Below, piece after piece: positions 50,561 through 62,725 of a stretch of 64,000 bases of DNA (the stretch's first letter is position 1; each line of letters begins with the position of its first letter). Made by a program: the position numbers and the translations under genes. The notes under the pieces were generated by a model, which was not told the DNA's origin, ran no database searches, and saw only the letters and a list, made by a program, of their open reading frames with translations. The stretch covers positions 24,944,725 to 25,008,724 of the forward strand of contig OX419344.1 of assembly GCA_948470475.1 (NCBI GenBank), given 5' to 3'. The stretch is from Galaxea fascicularis (lineage: Eukaryota > Cnidaria > Anthozoa > Scleractinia > Euphylliidae).

Positions 50561-50994
50561 GGTACTCGATCAGTTTAGAAGTGGACTGTAAAAAGGCTGA
50601 ACAAAAATTACTAGAGCTACTTTTCAAATTAGACCATGATCAACTAACTTTAATTCTGCTTTCACATTTGTTTTGGAGATTTCAGTTCACTTTTAAATTG
50701 TAATTAACTGATGATTCTAGCAGTAATTAGCATGCTATGAGCATTTCTGAACTGCTTTTTGCTATTTTTTGGGTTTTTTTAAAATTAAGAATTAAGCTAA
50801 ACATTTTCAATTCTACGTGTGGAGCATCACTTTATAACATGAGAATATTGTTATTAGGTAGTATTAAATGATTCCAAAGAATGACTTTCCGAAAACACGT
50901 AGCCATACAAGAATGATTTTGTATAGTTTTCAACATTTTAAGGATTTGCAGCTCCATATTATAACTACTACTGCAATAACCACAATGTAAATGT

Positions 50995-51190
50995 AAATAC
51001 ATTCTGTAAATGTAAACACGACACTTTTTTGAGGGAAAAAAAAATCCTGCAGAGAAATGAGGAGAGAAAAAAAATACCCTGCAGAGCATTTAGGAGGGAA
51101 AAATATCCTGCCCACCAGGTTGCTAGAAAAAAAACTTTGCTGACCAGAAATCACCCACCTACCCCCTCGAGTTAAATGGTCGGTCCCTAA
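50995..51190 (-). repeat. Repeat with GACCATTTAACTC, copy 2
   Basis: On the minus strand GGGACCGACCATTTAACTCG is followed by GGGTAGGTGGGTGATTTCTG and several TCCTGCAGGGTATTTTTTTTC-like modules (each shorter than quoted here when aligned). It is the longer relative of 48961-49035. Confidence 0.5.
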
Positions 51191-51790
51191 GCGTTCGTGA
51201 AACAGTCGTTGAACTGCGGTCTTAAAAAAGTATGAGGCGGGACGCACAGCTTTGCGCACAACGGGTTGGAAAACTTGTAAACAATGGAAACTGAAGTTGT
51301 ATGTTTGGCTAAACGTTTCTCCCTTGTGGAAGCAATTTAATTTCTGATAAAGTGTTCCTATGCATTTTTGACACTTGGGGAGCAAAAAAGCTTTGAAATG
51401 ATGCAAAACCATTTTTTCAGTAAGGGCTTTAAAAATGAAAAGAGCTGCAGTATCAATATTCGGTATTGTTCTCAGTGTTTCCTTTTGAAACTTTGTAAAG
51501 TTTGAATTTCGCGGGTAAGCGCGTGGATAAAAACTGAAAAAGAAAAGTTGGAATGGCGGACTGGACGGTAGGATGTGCAGCGAAAGGGAGGAATTAAACT
51601 GGTCAGCCGTTTGAGTGAAAACATGGGTTGGTGTGGGTTCTCATTTTCACCACTGGGCTCAAAAACCTGATTTTATTTTAAGACTTTGACTCTGATAGAA
51701 TTTAGGGATTTAGCTGCTTCAGTGGTAGGGATTGCAGATGAAAAAGAGATGTTTATATTGTTTGATTTACCTGTTGCAGTTTTCATCACA
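51191..51790. other. No gene recognised
   Basis: No supported gene or repeat. Open frames overlapping it on the minus strand read through the previous repeat. Confidence 0.4.
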
Positions 51791-51951
51791 TACTATGCTT
51801 CCCAGTTGAGTGCGACACCACGCAAGTTTCCACACAAAGTTTTAACATCAATGCTTAGTTTCCATTGGATACATTATCGTTGTCAACATTTTGACGTCAA
51901 AACCTTGTGTGGAAACTAGTGTGATGTCGCGCTCAACTGGGAAGTGTAGTA
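51791..51951. mobile_element. Palindromic MITE
   Basis: CTTCCCAGTTGAGTGCGACA and AGTTTCCACACAAAGTTTTA at the left answer GTGGAAACTAGTGTGATGTC and GCTCAACTGGGAAG at the right. About 160 bases with a small centre. Confidence 0.8.
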
Positions 51952-52936
51952 ACAGGGCTTGTTAAAAATGCATTCTTGTCATAGATGTTGATATCAGTGT
52001 TTATTAGGAACAACCCATACACTATGTATTTTGGCTCATTCACTTTGTAAAACATTAATTCAATCTTTCTCTTAGCACAAAAATGTTACATGTTTCATGA
52101 TTGTTACAATGCTATGACTATACAAATTAAATACCAGTTGAAACCATTTATATGCCCTGAGAGTCATAGCTATTGAACTTCCAACAAAAAGATTTAGTAA
52201 GCACAGGTTACCTTCCTTTCCCAGGTTGACGTCACAGAAACCGTTGAACCCATTCTCCCTATAACTTGGCGTTTTCAAGGGTAATTTCGAGACTTTGGTG
52301 GGGCGTAAAAAATTGAGGATTCAACCAATTCCACTGATTTTTTTTCCAGAACATCTTCGACAGACATGAGTCATCAGAATTCAATATCACTATGTTGGGG
52401 TGATAGGCACTTTAAATCTTTGTCATTTTATTTTCTAGGTTTATGGTGATGATGATGACATTGCAAAGTAATTGGAGGCATGTAGTTTTCAAGTCAGGGA
52501 CTTCAGTGGATGTAAATAAGTTTTGTTTTGGCTCAAAAAGTGAATCAAGTATGAAGACGTATCATGAATAACATTGCACTTGCATGACTTTGCTAATTCT
52601 CAAAGGAAATGAAAAAAATCTGCACACCTTGCCTACATGTCATTAGGAACTGTTCATTTTTTCTATGGGATGGGGGAGCTGGTGGGATTTGGGAGGGGCC
52701 ATGGCTTTTGAGGGGGCTTCCCAAAAAAAAAGGAAGGAGGGGGGAGGGTTAAGCAAGATGCTGATATAAAATACCTGACGTAAGTTATTTTGGATGGGGG
52801 TGGTCATACCCCAAATACTCTTTTTGAGGGGGCAATTATGTGACTTAAACTGGTAAGAATGGGGGTGATACAATTTGTGAATGACACTCACCCAAATCCC
52901 ATCTGCTCCCCTTACCTAATAAAAAATAAATGGTCC
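51952..52936. other. No gene recognised; G-rich patches at 52660-52860
   Basis: Contains G-rich text such as GGGATGGGGGAGCTGG and GGAGGGGGGAGGG. It ends with AAATGGTCCCTTAC, so a decayed repeat related to the GACCATTT family is possible. Confidence 0.35.
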
Positions 52937-53131
52937 CTTACTACAGAATTGAACATCGAGTCTCTACCTACCTTAAGTGAACTACAGCAACCTTGTGCAG
53001 TGCATGACCCCAGTGTACTCCATACATGTAAACCAGAACTTGATCATTTACTGAGAACAGCTTGTTCACATCATGTTTACCTTAGCTGTTCTTTGGAATT
53101 GTTTCAAGATTACCTTAGTTTGTTATACTGA
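52937..53131 (+). CDS. Coding-like terminal exon, unrecognised
   Basis: After the acceptor-like CCCTTACTACAG a frame runs to a TGA at 53129-53131. It includes LPTLSELQQPCAVHDPSVLH and then CKPELDHLLRTACSHHVYL. It looks protein-like but I recognise no domain. Its relation to the next candidate exon (53324) is unclear, because the stop lies before it. Confidence 0.22.
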   Translation, partial: LTTELNIESLPTLSELQQPCAVHDPSVLHTCKPELDHLLRTACSHHVYLSCSLELFQDYLSLLY

Positions 53132-53323
53132 AGTTGTTTCTCGCCAAAGTAAAACGTATCTGTGGTGGATACGTAGCTACAACAATGAATTTCGTACTTT
53201 AGGAAGATTCATAGCAAGCTGTTCACCATTACAATAGATTATGCAAATTTGCCACTCAATTAGATTAATTTAATATCTCAGGTTGCCTGTTTAAAATCGT
53301 TCTTAAGGATACAAAATGATCAG

Positions 53324-53524
53324 TTTCTGAACAATCTGGACTTGAGCAACAAAGAATTCAGGAATTTTGGAAGAATGAAATAAATTATCACTGCACTTGC
53401 TTTTTAACAACAGCAAACAGAAGAGGTCACTCACAGGAGATCCCAAAGAAAGATTTCCTTATTTCAGATCTACACTTCCATGATCGTTCCATAGAAGCTT
53501 TATTAGTGTCTCACTATATTCGAG
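53324..53524 (+). CDS. Coding-like internal exon, unrecognised
   Basis: One frame is open for 67 codons between GATCAG and a GTAATC donor. It reads SGLEQQRIQEFWKNEINYHC, then RGHSQEIPKKDFLISDLHFH and DRSIEALLVSHYIR. No ATG in frame, no family recognised. Joining to a strong acceptor at 54081 (CTTTTTCTCCAG) would continue as GYFRHVEQRF and stop. Alternatively that downstream exon is read in another frame as part of a different transcript. Confidence 0.28.
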
Positions 53525-53629
53525 GTAATCAACATCATTGAAAAAGGGGCTTTACAGTACCGTTTGCTTTGGTAACCTCAAAAATCAACACTTCTAAATT
53601 CGAATTCCATCGGGAATGCTTGAACGTTT

Positions 53630-53706
53630 AGTACATGAGCCCCTGGCTCGGGAGATTGGGCAACCACTCCTCACACTATCGAGCTTAAATAATTTGATTT
53701 GATTTG
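53630..53706 (+). mobile_element. Retroposon 3' tail with (TTTGA)n
   Basis: CTCGGGAGATTGGGCAACC, then CGAGCTTAAATAATTTGATT and TGATTTGATGG: the form of a LINE/SINE 3' end with a simple tail. Confidence 0.4.
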
Positions 53707-54191
53707 ATGGTAACAGCTTGTTTTATGATATTTTAAAAGATGAACTCTTGCGAGCCTCTTTAAAAAACATTTTAATGATACCAGAAAAATGGATTTGACC
53801 AACAGTGAAACAATTAACATCATACAGGGTTTCAAGAAAGACCCTTATGGAAAAAATTCACGTGGTTCTTAAATGCCTACAAAGAAAATCCTAATGACTA
53901 CCAATGCTACAAAATGGCCTGGCATTTCCTTCATCCTCCTCCCCACTCCCCTTCTCCTTTAAGATTTGTAATGCTCCTTACCAAAGACTTGTCACACTGG
54001 TTTACAATTTACATAGGTTCTTGTTAATTGGAAGGCCTGACCCTTTAATTGAAATGAAATTTATTCTTCTTTTTCTCCAGGGTACTTCAGACATGTTGAA
54101 CAACGGTTTTAGTTGTGAATCCAACCAAGAAGCCTTCCTTCCCAGCAAAGGATTGAAAAGGATTTTCAATAAACACCATGTTGAAGTTGCA

Positions 54192-54569
54192 GTTAACCCT
54201 TTCACTCCCAAAGGCGATCAGCATATAACTTCTCCTTATAATATCAATAAATTGTCCAACAGACAGGTGATGAGAATAGACAAAGCTATCAGCCAGAGGG
54301 TCTTATCTTGATATAACCCCAAATTCTCTTGACAAATGTACAAGCAATTGTTTTGAAGCTAGAGTGGAGAACTGATATGAAAATTTGAATTCTTATTTGT
54401 TGCTCCTACACATTTCCCATAGGAATAGTGGGGAGAAGTTGTTAAAACATCAAGAAAATTCATGTTATGTGATCTCATCCTGAATTCTCCTGACCACTCT
54501 GTTTTACAAGGCGTTGAAATTACAAGGAGAAATTTAATGCTGATCACTCACAGGGTTTGAAGGGTTAAC
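54192..54569. mobile_element. Inverted-repeat element with TTAACCCTT ends, copy 2
   Basis: Left GTTAACCCTTTCACTCCC with GCGATCAGCATATAACTTCT and right AGCATTAA...GGTTTGAAGGGTTAAC are inverted. The inside repeats ACTTCTCCTTATAATATCAA on both strands. The right half matches 45588-45759. Non-coding, although a candidate exon acceptor at 54081 would read into it. Confidence 0.75.
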
Positions 54570-54659
54570 AGTAGAGAGCATTCGGAATCCTTTGTGTCAT
54601 TCAGCCGTGTTGTTTTCTACAGACGTACGAATAGACGTAAACTTTAACTGGTTTTACAT

Positions 54660-54920
54660 ACGTAAATAAAATAGAGACGATCTGTAAAAAATCGCACGTA
54701 AACGTAAAAGTTAAATGAGGTTCAACTTAAACGTTCACGCGCAACCCTTTATACATCGTCTCTATTTTATTTACACGCGTAAAGGACGTTAAATTTGACG
54801 TCGGTTCGCACGTGAAAATTACGCTACAGTGGAAAACAGTGGAAATCCATCATAACTTTCATTCAACTTTTACGTTTATGCGCGACCTTTCATACATCGT
54901 CTCTATTTTGCTTACGCACG
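54660..54920. repeat. Fold-back region with three AAATAGAGACGAT boxes
   Basis: CGTAAATAAAATAGAGACGA at 54661 is answered by TCGTCTCTATTTTATTTAC at 54756 and again by TCGTCTCTATTTTGCTTACG at 54898. The surrounding text has many TACGTAAAC / ACGCGTAA words. Probably one or two nested inverted-repeat elements. Confidence 0.6.
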
Positions 54921-54986
54921 TAACTAATACGTGGCAGTGGAAATCCACCTTAATATTTACATTGGCCACGTTCATGTATTTTTATT

Positions 54987-55891
54987 TTAAGGAGGCTCGA
55001 AGTAGTTTTTTTGTTTGGGGGTGTATTTTTGAAAATCAAAATTTGCTGTGGAAGAAAAGCTTCGATTTCCTTGAACTACAACATCTGCGTATGATTAAAG
55101 TTTATTTTCGTGTCAGTTTCCAAGCAACAGCTGTTACCATAGCAACGGTAACGCAAGACTGCTCATTTTAAAAGAGTTCAATCATCTCGAAATCCAGTCA
55201 GACACTTCGTAACAAAACTTTTAGAGCGTAAATTACTCTAGTCCGACAACCTGTAGACCAAACTAGAAAAAAAATCGTTTTGTTCATTTCCGCATTTTTC
55301 TGCAAGCTTTTTGAGGAAATATGAAAATTTTACACCATTTTTTCTGTGTTCAAAGAATTATCAACATAGAAAAACATTTTCAATTCGCATTGAGCGTCCT
55401 AGGTGACTGCATTGTACGATATTTAGGACACAAAGCTTGTAATTTCCACAAATTTTAAATTTAAATATCTTGCCACCACAGACACCTTGGACGCTCATTG
55501 TGGATTGAACATGCTTTTCTATCATGATAATTCTTTGAACAGAAAAAAATGAAAAGTTTGATATTTCTTCTAAAAGCTTGAATGCAGAAATGAACAAACA
55601 AGCCTATAAAAATTTATTTGCAAGTTATTTTTCTAATTTGGCCTACAAGTAGTCAGACTAGAGTAGTTTAAACGCTCAAAGTTCTGTTATTAAGTGTTTG
55701 ACTGGATTTCGAGAAAGTTGAACTGTTTTAAAATTGCTATGGTAAAAGCTGTTGCCTGGAAACCTATAAGAAAAACTTATCACACGTTGGAAAGATGTAG
55801 TTTCAAAGAAATCACAGCTTCTGTTCTACAAGAACTTTTGATTTAAAAAAGTACACTCCCAGGAAAAAAAAATTGCTGCCAGCCTCCTTAA
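54987..55891. mobile_element. Long palindromic element with TTAAGGAGGCT ends, copy 2
   Basis: The termini TTAAGGAGGCTCGAAG and CCAGCCTCCTTAA match the family seen at 40520-41079. The two halves mirror each other almost throughout: CGAAATCCAGTCAGACACTT against AAGTGTTTGACTGGATTTCG, and CTCTAGTCCGACAACCTGTAG-type text against its complement near 55640. About 900 bases, making it a near-complete fold-back. No coding sequence. Confidence 0.8.
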
Positions 55892-55984
55892 AAAAACTCT
55901 ATTTTATTCTCGTAATGAACACGGCATTTAGTGTGACCTTGTGAATAATAGCATTTATCCCTTCATCAGACAAGATAAAGAAAC

Positions 55985-56918
55985 GCATTTGAAAATATAT
56001 ATTTCAAGTTTTGCCTGTGTATTTTAACTTTTAACTAATTATCATATATGCAAATTAACAAATTTGCATATATGGAAATTAGGTAATTTGCATTTATGAT
56101 AATTAGTTTGAAAATCTATATGTTGAGTTTTACCTGTGCATTTTAGCTTTTAACTAATTATCATATATGCAAATTAATAAATTTACATATATGTTAATTA
56201 GGAAATTTGCATTTATGATAATTAGTTTAAAAATATATATGTCAAGTTTTGACTGTATTTTAACGTTAAACTAATTATCATAAATGCAAATTTACTAATT
56301 AACATATATGTAAATTTATTAATTTGCATTTATGATAATTAGTTTGAAAATATATATTTCAAGTTTTGCCTGTGTACTTTAACTTTTAACTAATTATCAT
56401 ATATGCAAATTAACAAATTTGCATATATGGAAATTAGGTAATTTGCATTTATGATAATTAGTTTGAAAATCTATATGTTGAGTTTTACCTGTGCATTTTA
56501 GCTTTTAACTAATTATCATATATGCAAATTAATAAATTTACATATATGTTAATTAGGAAATTTGCATTTATGATAATTAGTTTAAAAATATATATGTCAA
56601 GTTTTGACTGTGTATTTTAACGTTAAACTAATTATCATAAATGCAAATTTACTAATTAACATATATGTAAATTTATTAATTTGCATTTATGATAATTAGT
56701 TTGAAAATATATATTTCAAGTTTTGCCTGTGTACTTTAACTTTTAACTAATTATCATATATGCAAATTAACAAATTTGCATATATGGAAATTAGGTAATT
56801 TGCATTTATGATAATTAGTTTGAAAATCTATATGTCGAGTTTTACCTGTGCATTTTAGCTTTTAACTAATTATCATATATGCAAATTAATAAATTTACAT
56901 ATATGCTAATGAGCAGTT
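55985..56918 (+). repeat. AT-rich satellite, eight monomers of about 119 bp in an ABC order
   Basis: Monomers start near 55985, 56101, 56221, 56338, 56458, 56577, 56697 and 56816. Three variants recur in the order A-B-C-A-B-C-A-B, told apart by TTTCAAGTTTTGCCTGTG (A), ATGTTGAGTTTTACCTGTG (B) and ATGTCAAGTTTTGACTG (C), giving a higher-order period of about 358. Each monomer is itself palindromic (ACTAATTATCATATATGC against its complement) and carries two or three copies of the octamer ATGCAAAT or ATTTGCAT. Confidence 0.9.
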
Positions 56919-57081
56919 ATGACCTGGACACTTGGAGCACAACAATTTCAAAAGTTTATTGACTTTTCATTATAACCGTACTCTAAATTAAGCATCTATC
57001 TATATAATAAAAACAACTACAGTCTAATTTTATTTCTATCTCTTAAATATAAGATTAAAATTATAACGCGTTTTCACAAAT

Positions 57082-57505
57082 AAATGGATTCGCCCATAGG
57101 GTTCACAAGCTCAAAATTCGGCTGTGAGTACGTGGTGTATGGGACAGCTTATGTACATAGAGAATTGTATCGGAAAGTTGCCGATTGGAAAAAAATTGTG
57201 TAAATAACTGTCTTATTTGAAATAAAGTCTCCCTACCTCAAATGTGTCGCATACTTGTTTCTTGAGCTGATTTTGAAGCCAGCCTGAAGTCGTTTAGAAG
57301 TTATTCGAAATCGCTCTCACTAAACGGCGCCAGAATCAGCACAAGAGACAAGTACGTGACATTCGAGGTAGGAAAACTGAATTTCAAATTAAATAGTCAT
57401 TTACACAATGTTTTTAGGATCGGTGACTTTCCCATACAATTCTCTATATACATAAACCTGTCCCATACACCACGTATGCAGAGTCCAACTTTGAGCTTGG
57501 AAAGC
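57082..57505. mobile_element. Fold-back element with GTATGGGACAG arms
   Basis: CGTGGTGTATGGGACAGC and GAATTGTATCGGAAAGTTGC at the left answer ACTTTCCCATACAATTC and CTGTCCCATACACCACG at the right. An outer pair (GAATCCATTTGTGAACC near 57882 against GGATTCGCCC...GGTTCACAAG near 57084) suggests the element may extend to about 57900. Confidence 0.7.
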
Positions 57506-60039
57506 CTGTGATTCACTGGACTGATGTTAGGAGAATTGCGAAGTTTCAAAGAGATCTCATCTAAACTTGAGGAATTTTAGAAAGTTGATACAGTCAGTAC
57601 ACAGAAGTAAATAGCGTGTTGGCAGATGCTGTTGCACTCCAGGCATTTTTTTTAAAGTAGCAATTTTTGAATAGCTGTAGCCTGTTCCAGGCTCTCAGAT
57701 AGTGGAGGCGGGCGAACGAGACGACTGGGCAAGAAAAAAATTGAGCTGGAATGGGGGGTTACTACCACCCGTCCGAAGCCCCCTCCATTTTTCAGCTTAC
57801 TCTAGGCTAGAATGGCTGTATCTTATCAAGTTCAATTACGATCTCTAAAACATATCGCAATTCTCTAAATTCCTCATGGCGAATCCATTTGTGAACCGGT
57901 TTTGTCTTCAGTCTAACATAACGATTGTTGTACTCACCTCGTAAATTTCACGGTAATACTACGCTACCTACCGTGAAATGGCGTCCACTTTCGTGGAAAA
58001 ATACTAAGAATATATTGTAGGTAGGACACAATAAGAGTTGAGCACATACGAGTACGAGCCAAGGTTCACAGCACCGGGTAAAAGGACAGTGACTAGAAAC
58101 GTGAAAAACATGAAATTTGAATAATTCCACATTGCTCCTTTATCGTGATAATTACCGAAGCAAAACATCCGCCATTCTTACACGAGTGTAGTTTGAAGAC
58201 AGGAACAGGACTCGAGGCCGAGTTGAGACCGATCCATGGAAAAAAAATTAATGATTGTGTAAGGCGCTCTCAGCAACAAGGAGATCGTTCTCCGGGAAAA
58301 AAATTAACCCAAGTGGAAATATTTTTTCCAAGTGAACACAAGAGTGAAACAAGCGGGAAACATTCCACGATTCCTTTTTTAAGGGGTAAAATGAATGCAT
58401 TTGTTTTTACAATGAAAATGTAAAAATTAATGTGTTTAGGTAAGCTGAAAGCCACTCATTGGGCACTATGGCCACGTGGTAGCGGGCATTACCCCCTATC
58501 AACCAAATAAAGTTTGAGCTTGGGTATTACTTATACTTTGATCTCGCCAATTTATGATTTATTAACTTTTTCGATAGTGGTGTGTGTACTTTGCCTCCAC
58601 TTTAAGTGACACAATAACTGAACGTTTTGTGAACGAAAGACGCATCTAATTTGCGATTCGTGAACAAAACAAAGAACCCATTCAAATGCAATTCTCGTGG
58701 TAGCGCACGCGCCTTGCGCGTGCGGTCAATTACGTGAAAAAGATTAACGGGTGCATGGCTTACAAGAATTTTGTTTTCCGACATCAGTCAAGCTACAAAC
58801 TCATTACTTTCTCGATTCTTGTATACTAGTTCTCGATTCTCGCGAGATTCGGTTGTCGACACTTGAAAGGGACTGTCAATTTACTTTTGCCCGGTACTGC
58901 ATTCAATAACCTAGCAATATTTATAAGGTTACTGGCAGAACTTAAAGGTTGCTGTGCTCTAACGAGTCTTTAAATTCTACCTCAATCCACTACACAGCTG
59001 TATTTGCAAGTTACCAACAGTTTTTAGCTCCTCAAAGAAATTAGTGAACGTCACATTAACTTCCAACTTCACAAACGTAATATCCACTAAAACAATCAAC
59101 AAAGTAAAGAATAAAAAATTCGTCAAAATCAATAATTGTGACTTCAAAAATCAACACTTGATTTTACAATTTTGCTGGCCAAATAATTTGTTTAGTAACT
59201 AATGGCATTTGGCATCAGGCAAATACAGCAAGTGGATTCATATTGAACCCTTTAAGCTCCGCATAAACATACACTTTCTCCTCACTTTCTCCTTATTTCT
59301 TATGGTGTCAATTGAGATCAATCTGCAGGTCCTCTATCAAGACCTCACCTTTCTAGATACCAGAACTTTCTTTGAAAGTTAAGATGCCCTGTGAAAGCAT
59401 TTGCATTCATAAGGGAAAATGTCCCTCACTCCTGAGACTGAAGGTTGATAGCATGTTTTCGCCAGGAAATTGCAATATTGTCATAAATGCTCAACACTGC
59501 GGGAAAAACGTAACACAAGTCCCATTCTACTTCTTAGTTAAAAATTGTTCAAAAACTTTTGTTTACATATCAATCTTCATCAGTGTTGTTCCCTGTTTTT
59601 TAGAAGTGTTAGATTGTTGGGCATAACAAAAATTCAAAAATGCTTCCTATTTTCACAGTCCCAGCCAAAGCACTCCTTCCCAAAAATTTGCTTGAAAGTT
59701 CCCTGAAAGGGAAACTGAAAGGTAAACGTTTTTCACGTGCCTTTCCACAATGGACTCCGAACAGACAGCAAAGCACTGTATGATCTTGCCGATACCGGAA
59801 TTTGATGTTTGATGCCAGTTGCTGTTGCCAGCTTAACCTCCAACATGTGATCAGCATGGAATTCACTCAGTCATTTCTCAATCAGAAAATTCAAATATCC
59901 CACAAGTTCATTTTCTCAGGTTGGATGGGGATAAGCAGAGATTTGAAATGTACACATCCAGTCCACAGTAAATAGTTGAATATACAAAATAGTACAGACA
60001 TGCAATCTGCCTAGGCATATTAAAGGCAGTCAACCAGTT
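57506..60039. other. No gene recognised
   Basis: Long stretch without a supported gene. Short open frames (for example 58145-58423 plus and 59372-59626 plus) have no domain, acceptor or start context that I can defend. Confidence 0.4.
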
Positions 60040-62300
60040 GATCAGTTAGTCAGTGTATTGGTAAGTTGGTCATGTAGTCAGTAATTAGGGGTCAGTCACT
60101 CGGTCAACCCTGCAACATCACATTCATGCATGATCCTAATGATCCTAATCTATTTGTGTTATGAAAGCCGGATCCCATAACAGAAAGGATGGAAGTTTGG
60201 GAAAGAAAGTTTCTCAATCCTTTTTCTGCATTCATCCAGTTTTCTGTTCATCTGGCCTATAAGTCATGTCTGAACGATGCTATGGAATGAATAACATCTT
60301 TTCTGTCAAAAAGCTCCACAAACCATTGTTGAGATGTCAGCATGTCATCACAACAGTCAGCCAGTCAGTCCTTTACTTGATGATTCAGAGAGTCAGCCAG
60401 TATGTTTGTCAGGCAGTTAGATAGTCTTTCATTGTTTTAGTTGTTTAGTCATTCAGTCAGTTTAAGTGCCTATGAAGTAAAAAAATTAATGTTTGCTGAT
60501 TTGAAAGGCCTTTACTCACTACTGTTACAATGGCAACAGTTCTGCTTCCTGGGCTATTTCATGCAGGATTCACTTTCCAAGTTTTTGTCTTAAGCATTGC
60601 TCACCTGTGATGAGGTAGTCAATAAGTCCAACTGTCACTCCTCATCTGTTCAAAATTGGAGATATTTGATTCATGGTAAAGAAAGCCGGAGATGCAGTGT
60701 TGCCATGGCAACACCACAGTAGGTATCATTTTGCTTCTTTCCTGACGTTCATTACTGGTGCCAAGTTTGAACGGCATTACTCAAAAATTTCCAGAGATAT
60801 CAATTTTGTGATTTATCTTCTTACTTAAACCACTTTAAGCAATCTTTAAGCAAACTTCAATATCTCAGAAATAAAAGAAGATCTTTTAAAAATGAAAATG
60901 CCATTTTTACTTACTTTGAAAGGCCTTTCAAATTAGCAAACACAATTTTTTACCTGATAGACACTTTAAAAACCACATCAATCTGTAAGCCAGCCAGTCA
61001 GTTAATCCATCAAGGAGTCAGTCAATCAGCCAATTAGTCCATCAAACAGTCAACTATAAATCCACAGGTTTCCTAAGGTGGGGTTTCTAAGGCAGGGTGT
61101 CAACAAGGAATTCTAATGGGTCAAATTTCCACTGCTCCCACAAAATTAACCATTATACATGTTTTATCAATTTGCCAGGTCATGTTGTTGCCTTTTTGAC
61201 TTTAGCCACCCCTCTTACCTGGAACACTGAATCTATGAGTCATTCAATTCACTCATTCATTAAATCAGTAAGTCTGAAAGTCGTGAGTTCTCAATGTTGA
61301 GCAGTTCATCAATTGACCAGATACCCAGTTAGTTGGATATCAACCAGTCATTCAGTCAGTCAGTAAGTCAGTAACAAGGCCGGTCAGTCAGTGTAACATT
61401 CATGCTCTGTAGACAATAGTCATCTCCCCATTCCTCAGATTTCTGTTAGGACCCATTATGACTTTTTCAATCATGCACAGTACCTCACGCTCCATATGGA
61501 AATGCATTTACCATGTTCACATGCCAAGGAGTGAATGTGTAGTAAAAAGTACGGTTCTCCCTCCAGAACAATTTAGTAATTTAGTTAGTCAGTATGCAAA
61601 CCAGTCAGCCATTGGTTGGTCAGTTTGTCTATCAATCTTAGCTAAAGTCAATCTGTTGGATTAAGCTAGTATTATTATACCTCTCAGTAAATATGCACTG
61701 TGATTGGTTAATTTTGCGGGCCATACTCTACTGTACAGCCAGTTAAATTTGAAAGTTTCCTTTCCCACACACCCGATTAACCTAAGAGATATAATGAATA
61801 TCTTACTACCTTCGTTTTCTCAGTCAGTATTGTAAGTTACAGATCCTTGTTTTTTCCTGTTGATTTATGGCACGTGCACTTCGTGGGTGGGCCATAAGTG
61901 GAAGGGGCAAATCTTGTTCCGTAACTTACAGTGCGGACCTCGAACTCGGTTAGTGAGAGGTATGTCAAGTCAGTTGCATGGTCAACTATTCCACATGCCA
62001 TTACGTTGGTCACACAACAGTGTAGTCAGTAAGTCAGACTATTGATTATTTCATGGGAATGCCAATTTAATTATATACTGAGCCAGTCAAGCAGTCTGTT
62101 ATTCAGCCAGTCAGCTAATTAAAACTGACTCAGTCATAACTGGGATAGTTAGTTTCATCAGACAGTCACCTGATCAGGTATTAAGCAAATTGGCTGATAA
62201 ATTGGACAGTCAATCTTCTGTCATACAGACTAGGCTGGTCAAGTGCTTGACTCAAAAGTCCAAGAATCAGTCAATAAATCAGTGATTCAGTGTGGTAGAT
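60040..62300. repeat. Diffuse AGTCAGTC-rich region
   Basis: Words of the type CAGTCAGTCAG, GTCAGCCAGTCAGT and TCAGTCAGTCAGTAAGTC are scattered for more than 2 kb, separated by ordinary sequence. The density is far above the rest of the window. It looks like a decayed tetranucleotide or minisatellite domain. No gene seen. Confidence 0.6.
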
Positions 62301-62435
62301 TGCTTGTCTGAGCTTCCATTGCTGAACTTGGCTTTGACTGAGCCACAGATGAACAGAAACAAATATTTAATATTATCCTAATCAAAGATTAACTGTTGTA
62401 TAATTTACTCATACGTTTAAGCCAACTATTAGCTC

Positions 62436-62436
<1 letters not shown>

Positions 62437-62512
<76 letters not shown>
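62437..62512 (+). repeat. (TAA)n microsatellite
   Basis: About 75 bases of uninterrupted TAA/ATA repeat. On the minus strand it forms the tail of the adjoining SINE, which is the likely origin. Confidence 0.95.
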
Positions 62513-62515
<3 letters not shown>

Positions 62516-62599
62516 TCGGGTTTAACAGTGGACATCCATGTAGTGGCTCTTATCATCCACTGTATGCAGATCAAATTGGAATTTGGAAAGTGTTGGAGT

Positions 62600-62648
<49 letters not shown>

Positions 62649-62725
62649 AACCCACATATGGCGCCAAGACCGGAAATCGAAGCTGTCACCACTGCACTCT
62701 CCCTGCTCCCCTTGGCTCAAACTGT
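62513..62725 (-). mobile_element. SINE with conserved core and (TTA)n tail
   Basis: On the minus strand a B-box-like GATTTCCGGTCTTGGCGCC precedes TGTGGGTTGAGTTTGTTG, GCTCCGAGAGGTTTTTCTC and GGGTACTCCAACAC, then the body and the (TTA)n tract. This core is common in invertebrate SINEs as I remember them. The head is degraded. Confidence 0.65.

Noticed and set aside
59372..59626. 84-codon Cys-rich frame
   Set aside because: Cysteine spacing fits no known module, and no signal peptide or splice sites frame it.
62389..62574. Minus-strand frame with a long poly-Tyr run
   Set aside because: Translation of the (TAA)n microsatellite.
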